The notes under the pieces: model-generated
What the model saw: only the letters and a program-made list of their open reading frames with translations
Told to the model about the DNA's origin: nothing
Database searches by the model: none
Part shown: in pieces, positions 59,582-64,000 of the stretch
Numbering within the stretch: position 1 is the stretch's first letter
Layout of the letters: each line of letters starts with the position of its first letter
Position numbers and translations under genes: made by a program
Assembly (NCBI RefSeq): GCF_000519085.1
Contig: NZ_KI912577.1
Location: forward strand, 4,396,035-4,460,034
Length of the DNA stretch: 64,000 nucleotides
Source of the DNA: Methylobacterium sp. 10
GTDB taxonomy: Bacteria > Pseudomonadota > Alphaproteobacteria > Rhizobiales > Beijerinckiaceae
Direction of reading: 5' to 3'

Positions 59582-61501
59582 TCACGCCTGCGGTTGAGGC
59601 TCCAGTCCACCCTCGTTATCCCGCGGCCGGCCGCGACCGGCGGAGGGAACAGAGGAACCGCGGATCGGAGTCGGCCCGTCCCCAGCGTCACGGATCGGAG
59701 GCTTGCCGGCAATCAGGTTCTTGATCTCGTCACCCGACAGGGTCTCGTATTCGAGGAGCCCCTGTGCCAGCGCTTCAAGATCGTCCTTGTGCTCACCGAG
59801 GATACGGCGGGCTTCCTCGAGGCCGGTCTCAACGAGGCGGCGGACCTCGGCGTCGATCTTCTGGGCCGTGGCCTCGGACACCGTCTGCTGACGGCCCATG
59901 GACATGCCGAGGAATACCTCGTCGTTGTTCTCACCGTAAGCGACGGTACCGAGCTCTGGCGAGAAGCCCCACCGGGTAACCATCATGCGGGCGAGACGAG
60001 TCGCCTGCTCTATGTCCGACTGGGCGCCCGAGGTCACCTTGTCGGCACCGAACGTCATCTCCTCGGCGATGCGGCCGCCCATCATGATGGCGAGACGCGA
60101 GGTCATCTGCTCGAAGCTCATGGACAGCTTGTCGCGTTCCGGCAACTGCATAACCATGCCGAGCGCCCGGCCGCGCGGGATGATCGTCGCCTTATGGACG
60201 GGATCAGTGGCCGGCACGTTGAAAGCGACGATAGCGTGGCCGCCTTCATGGTAAGCGGTCAGCCGCTTCTCGTCCTCGGTCATGACCAGGGTGCGCCGCT
60301 CGGCGCCCATCATCACCTTGTCCTTGGCATCCTCAAACTCGTGCATCGTGACGATGCGCTTGCCGCGGCGCGCCGCGAGCAAAGCCGACTCGTTGACGAG
60401 GTTCATCAGGTCGGCGCCGGAGAAGCCTGGGGTTCCGCGCGCGATGACCTTGAGGTCGACATCTGGCGCCAAAGGTACCTTGCGGACGTGGACACGCAGG
60501 ATGCGCTCGCGACCGACGACGTCGGGATTTGGCACCATGATCTGACGATCGAAGCGGCCCGGACGCAGCAGGGCGGGATCGAGCACGTCGGGGCGGTTGG
60601 TGGCCGCGATGATGATCACGCCTTCGTTGGCTTCGAACCCATCCATTTCGACGAGAAGTTGGTTGAGGGTCTGCTCGCGCTCGTCGTTGCCGCCGCCGAG
60701 GCCGGCACCGCGATGGCGCCCGACCGCATCGATCTCGTCGATGAAGATGATGCATGGTGCGTTCTTCTTCGCCTGCTCGAACATGTCGCGCACACGCGAC
60801 GCGCCGACACCGACGAACATCTCCACGAAGTCGGAGCCGGAAATGGTGAAGAACGGCACGTTGGCCTCGCCAGCTACGGCACGAGCAATGAGCGTCTTAC
60901 CCGTACCGGGAGGGCCGACAAGAAGAACGCCGCGCGGAATGCGACCGCCCAGTCGCTGGAATTTCTGCGGGTCGCGCAGGAACTCCACGATTTCCTGCAG
61001 GTCCTCCTTCGCTTCCTCGACGCCGGCAACGTCGTCGAAACTCACGCGGCCCGATGCTTCGGTCAAAAGCTTGGCCTTGGATTTGCCGAAGCCCATGGCA
61101 CGCCCGGCACCCGACTGCATCTGGCGGCTCAGGAAGATCCATGCGCCGATGAAGACGAGAATGGGTAACCAGCTCACGAGAAGTTGGATGAACCAAGGCG
61201 TGTTGTCTGAAGGGGGGCGCGCGGTGATTTGCACGCCCTTGCTCTGCAGCTTCGACACCAGGTTCGGGTCGTTGGGCGCGTATGACGTGAAGTTGCCACC
61301 GCCGACATAGGTACCACTCACGTCCTGCCCGGAGATCACCACCGTCTGGATTTTGCCGGAATCGGCGTCGTTCAGAAGCTGGCTATAGGCGATCTCGCTG
61401 CCGCCGCCGCGATGTCCCGGATTTTGGAACAGGGTGACGAGGGCCAGCACGAGCAGGAAGATGACGACCCACAAGGCAAAGTTGCGGAAGTTCGGGTTCA
61501 T
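59582..61501 (-). CDS. ftsH: ATP-dependent zinc metalloprotease FtsH
   Basis: 639 residues. First membrane helix NFALWVVIFLLVLALVTLF, periplasmic domain, second helix LLVSWLPILVFIGAWIF. AAA domain: Walker A GPPGTGKT, Walker B IIFIDEIDAVGRHRG, second region of homology ATNRPDVLDPALLRPGRFDR. Protease: zinc HEGGHAIVAF (HExxH with Gly) and later DIEQATRLARMMVTRWG. Hexameric inner-membrane quality control, degrading misfolded membrane proteins, LpxC-type and heat-shock regulators. Downstream of tilS, 145 bases away, probably with its own promoter. Confidence 0.97.
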   Translation of the reverse strand: MNPNFRNFALWVVIFLLVLALVTLFQNPGHRGGGSEIAYSQLLNDADSGKIQTVVISGQDVSGTYVGGGNFTSYAPNDPNLVSKLQSKGVQITARPPSDNTPWFIQLLVSWLPILVFIGAWIFLSRQMQSGAGRAMGFGKSKAKLLTEASGRVSFDDVAGVEEAKEDLQEIVEFLRDPQKFQRLGGRIPRGVLLVGPPGTGKTLIARAVAGEANVPFFTISGSDFVEMFVGVGASRVRDMFEQAKKNAPCIIFIDEIDAVGRHRGAGLGGGNDEREQTLNQLLVEMDGFEANEGVIIIAATNRPDVLDPALLRPGRFDRQIMVPNPDVVGRERILRVHVRKVPLAPDVDLKVIARGTPGFSGADLMNLVNESALLAARRGKRIVTMHEFEDAKDKVMMGAERRTLVMTEDEKRLTAYHEGGHAIVAFNVPATDPVHKATIIPRGRALGMVMQLPERDKLSMSFEQMTSRLAIMMGGRIAEEMTFGADKVTSGAQSDIEQATRLARMMVTRWGFSPELGTVAYGENNDEVFLGMSMGRQQTVSEATAQKIDAEVRRLVETGLEEARRILGEHKDDLEALAQGLLEYETLSGDEIKNLIAGKPPIRDAGDGPTPIRGSSVPSAGRGRPRDNEGGLEPQPQA

Positions 61502-61646
61502 CGATCAATCCCTGGGGGCGTCCGGTTCCGCGCTTGGTGGGCGGATCACGCGGATGCATGTCGGCAATGTAGGCAGTGCCGACCCCCTTGCCAAGTAAAT
61601 CGGGCCAGCCTGCGGCAAGCCAGTCAGGGGAAAGGTGAGCGCGCCC

Positions 61647-62660
61647 CTAAGACGGAGACCGCCGCGCGGGGGCTGTACGGAAGGACAGGATACCCTCAGC
61701 CTTCATGTCGATGAGAACGCCACGAAGTGTCCGCCGCATGGGAGTGCCAGCGGCGAGGGCTGATTGAAGGTCCTCGAAGACGAGCCGTTCCAGACGTTCC
61801 AGGCGAGCGGCCCCTCCCCCTCCGGCTTCGCGGAGTGCGAGGTCGACCACACGGACGAGGATCGCGTCCGGCAGGGCGGCCAGTTGTCGGGCATCAAGAG
61901 CGACAACATCGGCGGCGATACGGAGGGCGGAAAAGGCAGCGCTCGCCGTATCGCGTAACGCCTTTTCGTCGCGAGCCATGCGTACGGCGAGGCGGCAGAG
62001 CCGTTCGGAGCTGAGGCCTTCCGTCGCGAGGCCGGGCATTAGACGGCGCAGGCGTGCGCGTGCGAAGCGCTCATCCACATTCGAGGGATCGTGTGCGGGC
62101 GCCAGCCCATGGGCTGCGCAGTAGGCAACGAGGTCCGCCTTCGAAATATGAAGAAAGGGTCTCGCAAGGCGCAGGCCCGGAACGAGGGCCCGCTCGCGCC
62201 GCATGCCCGCGAGACCCGCCGGACCGCTTCCGGCCAGGAGCCGCATCAGCACGGTTTCCGCCTGATCGTCTGCGGTATGTCCGGTGAGAATGGTATCGGC
62301 GCCGATCCGGCCCGCGCATTCTGCGAGGAGGTTATAGCGCGCGTGGCGTGCTGCGGCTTGAATACCGCGGCTCGGCTTGTCGCCGTCCCAGGTCAGGATG
62401 TGGTGGCTTAGACCAAGCGATTTTGCGACGAGCCCGACGCTCAGGGCCTCGGTGTGTCCCTCGGCACGTAGACGATGATCCACAGTCGCCACCTGAATCG
62501 GTTGCACGGAGCCGAATCGGGCAGATGCATGCATCAATGCGGTGGAATCCGGTCCGCCGGAGACGGCGATGAGCAGGCTGCAGGACTCAAGATAAGGCTT
62601 CAGCGCCGCGGCGAGCGTCGCGTCGATCCCGTCCCTGTCGCCCGATGGAGCGGCGTTCAA
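61647..62660 (-). CDS. tilS: tRNA(Ile)-lysidine synthetase
   Basis: 337 residues. The N-type ATP-pyrophosphatase loop is LLIAVSGGPDSTALMHASAR (Ser-Gly-Gly-x-Asp-Ser), followed by TVDHRLRAEGHTEA, ILTGHTADDQAETVLMRLL and RPFLHISKADLVAYCAAHGL, DPSNVDERFARARLRRLMPG. It converts the anticodon C34 of tRNA-Ile(CAU) to lysidine, needed for reading AUA. Essential gene. Its start overlaps the stop of cpoB by four bases, so the two are translated together. Upstream is pal. Confidence 0.96.
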   Translation of the reverse strand: MNAAPSGDRDGIDATLAAALKPYLESCSLLIAVSGGPDSTALMHASARFGSVQPIQVATVDHRLRAEGHTEALSVGLVAKSLGLSHHILTWDGDKPSRGIQAAARHARYNLLAECAGRIGADTILTGHTADDQAETVLMRLLAGSGPAGLAGMRRERALVPGLRLARPFLHISKADLVAYCAAHGLAPAHDPSNVDERFARARLRRLMPGLATEGLSSERLCRLAVRMARDEKALRDTASAAFSALRIAADVVALDARQLAALPDAILVRVVDLALREAGGGGAARLERLERLVFEDLQSALAAGTPMRRTLRGVLIDMKAEGILSFRTAPARRSPS

Positions 62661-63625
62661 GCGGTGCAGCGCGCGCGTTTCTGCTCGCGGACCACGCTCT
62701 GGCGGACACCCTGTGCGGCGGAAGGGAATTTGCGCTCCAGCTCCGCGAGGGTCGCACAGGCCTGTTCGCGAGCGCCGAGGGCGTTCAGGGAAATTCCGAG
62801 CTTCAGCATGGCATCCGGCGCCTGGGGTGAGCGCGCGTAATCTGTGGAGACCTTCAGAAATTGCTCGGCCGCTTCCCGGTTGCGGTTGCGCTGAAGGTAG
62901 CTCTCACCGAGCCAGTAGGTTGCCGACGGCACTTGGGCGTCTCGCGGATGCGACTGTATGAACTGGCGCAAGCTCATCTCCGCTTGTTCATAGTGGCGCG
63001 CCGCGATGTAGCCGTAGGCTGTCTCGTAATCCGCCCGGGCGTCCCCCGTCGTCGTTGCAGCCACGCTGGTCATCGGGCGCGGCGGATTTGGCAACGTGCC
63101 TGTCGTGGGCACACGTGAGGGGGGCGTGAGATCGACGGGGCCGCCTAGGCCCGGAGGCGACAGGCCCGGCTCTTCGTCATCGGCATCGACCACCGTGGGC
63201 GGCACACTCGGTACCCGTGACGACGGTGCAGCGGCGATGGCGGCGGAGGGGACGGTCGTGCCCAGCTGCATCGGCCCGCCGGGACGGCCCGGGTTCTGCT
63301 CCGGGTCGAAAGCATCGCTGCGCTTCTGCTGCTTGGATTGGCCGGGATTGGTGCCGGACGGGGGGGCGGCAGGTTTTCCACCGCCGCCCTTGCCTTCCTG
63401 CAGCCGGTATTCGACGTCCTCCTGGAACTTGCGAAGCTGTTCTTTGAGCTGGCGATTCTCGTATTGCAGCGTCTCGATCTGGCCCGCCATTTGACGCGAT
63501 TGGTTCTCGATGCGGTTCAGGCGAACGATGAATTCCGACGCGTCCTGCGCCGCCGCTGGACCGACGACGGTCAAGGGAGAGAGGAATGCGAGAAACGTGA
63601 ACGCGAAAAGCAGGCGGCGGAGCAT
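62657..63625 (-). CDS. cpoB: Tol-Pal system protein CpoB (YbgF)
   Basis: 322 residues from ATG 63625 (MLRRLLFAFTFLAFLSPLTV). Signal peptide ends AAAQDASEF. A coiled coil (LNRIENQSRQMAGQIETLQY, NRQLKEQLRKFQEDVEYRLQ) leads to a Pro/Gly-rich linker of about 100 residues, then three TPR repeats (YGYIAARHYEQAEMSLRQFI, ATYWLGESYLQRNRNREAAE, PDAMLKLGISLNALGAREQA). It coordinates cell-wall synthesis with outer-membrane constriction. The order pal-cpoB-tilS is the family norm; the linker is unusually long. Confidence 0.94.
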   Translation of the reverse strand: MLRRLLFAFTFLAFLSPLTVVGPAAAQDASEFIVRLNRIENQSRQMAGQIETLQYENRQLKEQLRKFQEDVEYRLQEGKGGGGKPAAPPSGTNPGQSKQQKRSDAFDPEQNPGRPGGPMQLGTTVPSAAIAAAPSSRVPSVPPTVVDADDEEPGLSPPGLGGPVDLTPPSRVPTTGTLPNPPRPMTSVAATTTGDARADYETAYGYIAARHYEQAEMSLRQFIQSHPRDAQVPSATYWLGESYLQRNRNREAAEQFLKVSTDYARSPQAPDAMLKLGISLNALGAREQACATLAELERKFPSAAQGVRQSVVREQKRARCTA

Positions 63626-63742
63626 GGGAAACGGCACCTGTGGTCGGATCGGACGAGTAGGCATCGGCAGCGCCCCGCCGATAGCAGATGTGTCGGGGCG
63701 CGGCAAAAATAGGACCACGACTGTGAAGGTTATTCCTCGTCC

Positions 63743-64000
63743 TCAGGAGCCGGCGCCCCGGTCGAGGACGGTTACGGCGCGGCGGTTCTGCGACCAGCAT
63801 GAGATGTCGTTGCACACGGCGACCGGTCGTTCCTTGCCGTAAGAGACCGTCCGCATCCGTCCAGCGGCGAGGCCGCGTGATGACAGGTAGTCCTTGACGG
63901 ATTGGGCTCGGCGTTCGCCAAGCGAGAAATTGTATTCGCGGGTGCCGCGCTCATCGGCATGGCCCTCGACCAGGAACGTGTAGCGAGGATAGCGTTGCAA
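63743..64000 (-). CDS. pal: Peptidoglycan-associated lipoprotein Pal, C-terminal part (cut by window edge)
   Basis: The frame is open to the right edge, so the N-terminal signal and lipobox lie outside. The 85 visible residues form the OmpA/Pal peptidoglycan-binding domain: YTFLVEGHADERGTREYNFS, LGERRAQSVKDYLSSRGL, RTVSYGKERPVAV and QNRRAVTVL. The D...R pair that binds diaminopimelate is in HADERGT and in the NRR motif. Pal anchors the outer membrane to the wall with TolB. 117 bases separate it from cpoB. Confidence 0.95.
   Translation of the reverse strand: MQRYPRYTFLVEGHADERGTREYNFSLGERRAQSVKDYLSSRGLAAGRMRTVSYGKERPVAVCNDISCWSQNRRAVTVLDRGAGS

Noticed and set aside
1..64000. CRISPR arrays, phage or insertion sequences
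   Set aside because: No regularly spaced repeats, integrase, transposase or phage structural genes were seen; all repeats are short palindromes without coding capacity for movement.

Overview
The window reads as chromosomal DNA of a high-GC alphaproteobacterium of the order Hyphomicrobiales (Rhizobiales), most likely Methylobacterium or Methylorubrum. The case rests on two ethylmalonyl-CoA pathway enzymes (mesaconyl-CoA hydratase and a methylsuccinyl-CoA dehydrogenase-type enzyme), a cyclic-glucan exporter of the NdvA/ChvA type, the order pal-cpoB-tilS-ftsH-glmM, a type III glutamine synthetase, and dispersed palindromic repeats of the kind common in this order. I saw no transposase, phage gene or CRISPR array.

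Layout. 0-9 kb: the 5' part of an acyl-CoA ligase with an acyl carrier protein, aquaporin Z, a UreD-like protein with no urease subunits beside it, a rhodanese-type sulfurtransferase, an RhlE-type RNA helicase, small proteins, an acyl-CoA thioesterase and a zinc-ribbon metallopeptidase. 9.2-15.9 kb: three overlapping genes (transglutaminase-DUF2126, circularly permuted ATP-grasp-alpha-E, transglutaminase) that look like an uncharacterised peptide-ligase/amidase system. 16-30 kb: a nitrogen-scavenging locus that I read as guanidine degradation. It holds a NikR-like regulator, an ABC importer, a creatininase-like amidohydrolase, a type III glutamine synthetase, a cupin, the two DUF1989 subunits of carboxyguanidine deiminase, a urea/guanidine carboxylase and allophanate hydrolase. 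30-32 kb: a siderophore-type acetyltransferase divergent from an orphan ECF sigma factor, then tRNA-Ala(CGC). 32.5-45.6 kb: YggT, mesaconyl-CoA hydratase, a TSUP exporter, an L,D-transpeptidase, an RND efflux pair, the acyl-CoA dehydrogenase, an EamA transporter, a YihY protein and a third transglutaminase. 45.8-57.2 kb: envelope functions (NdvA, MotA/MotB, a CAP-domain lipoprotein, a large MscS-type channel, an HNH nuclease, three outer-membrane barrel proteins). 57.4-64 kb: a YjbR protein and, on the minus strand, glmM, ftsH, tilS, cpoB and the end of pal.

The most interesting system is the 16-30 kb locus. Just before the deiminase genes (22725-22781) are two hairpins with identical ACGA loops, the hallmark of the guanidine-II (mini-ykkC) riboswitch, directly followed by the ribosome binding site. 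This favours guanidine over urea as the substrate. Predicted flow: import, ATP-dependent carboxylation of guanidine, deimination to allophanate, hydrolysis to ammonia and CO2, and capture of ammonia by glutamine synthetase III. The importer promoter carries a 28-bp imperfect palindrome with the spacing of a NikR operator, next to a NikR homologue that lacks two of the four nickel ligands. Several palindromic repeats lie in this locus. One nested pair is inserted in frame in the carboxylase, and another forms the N-terminal coding part of the permease.
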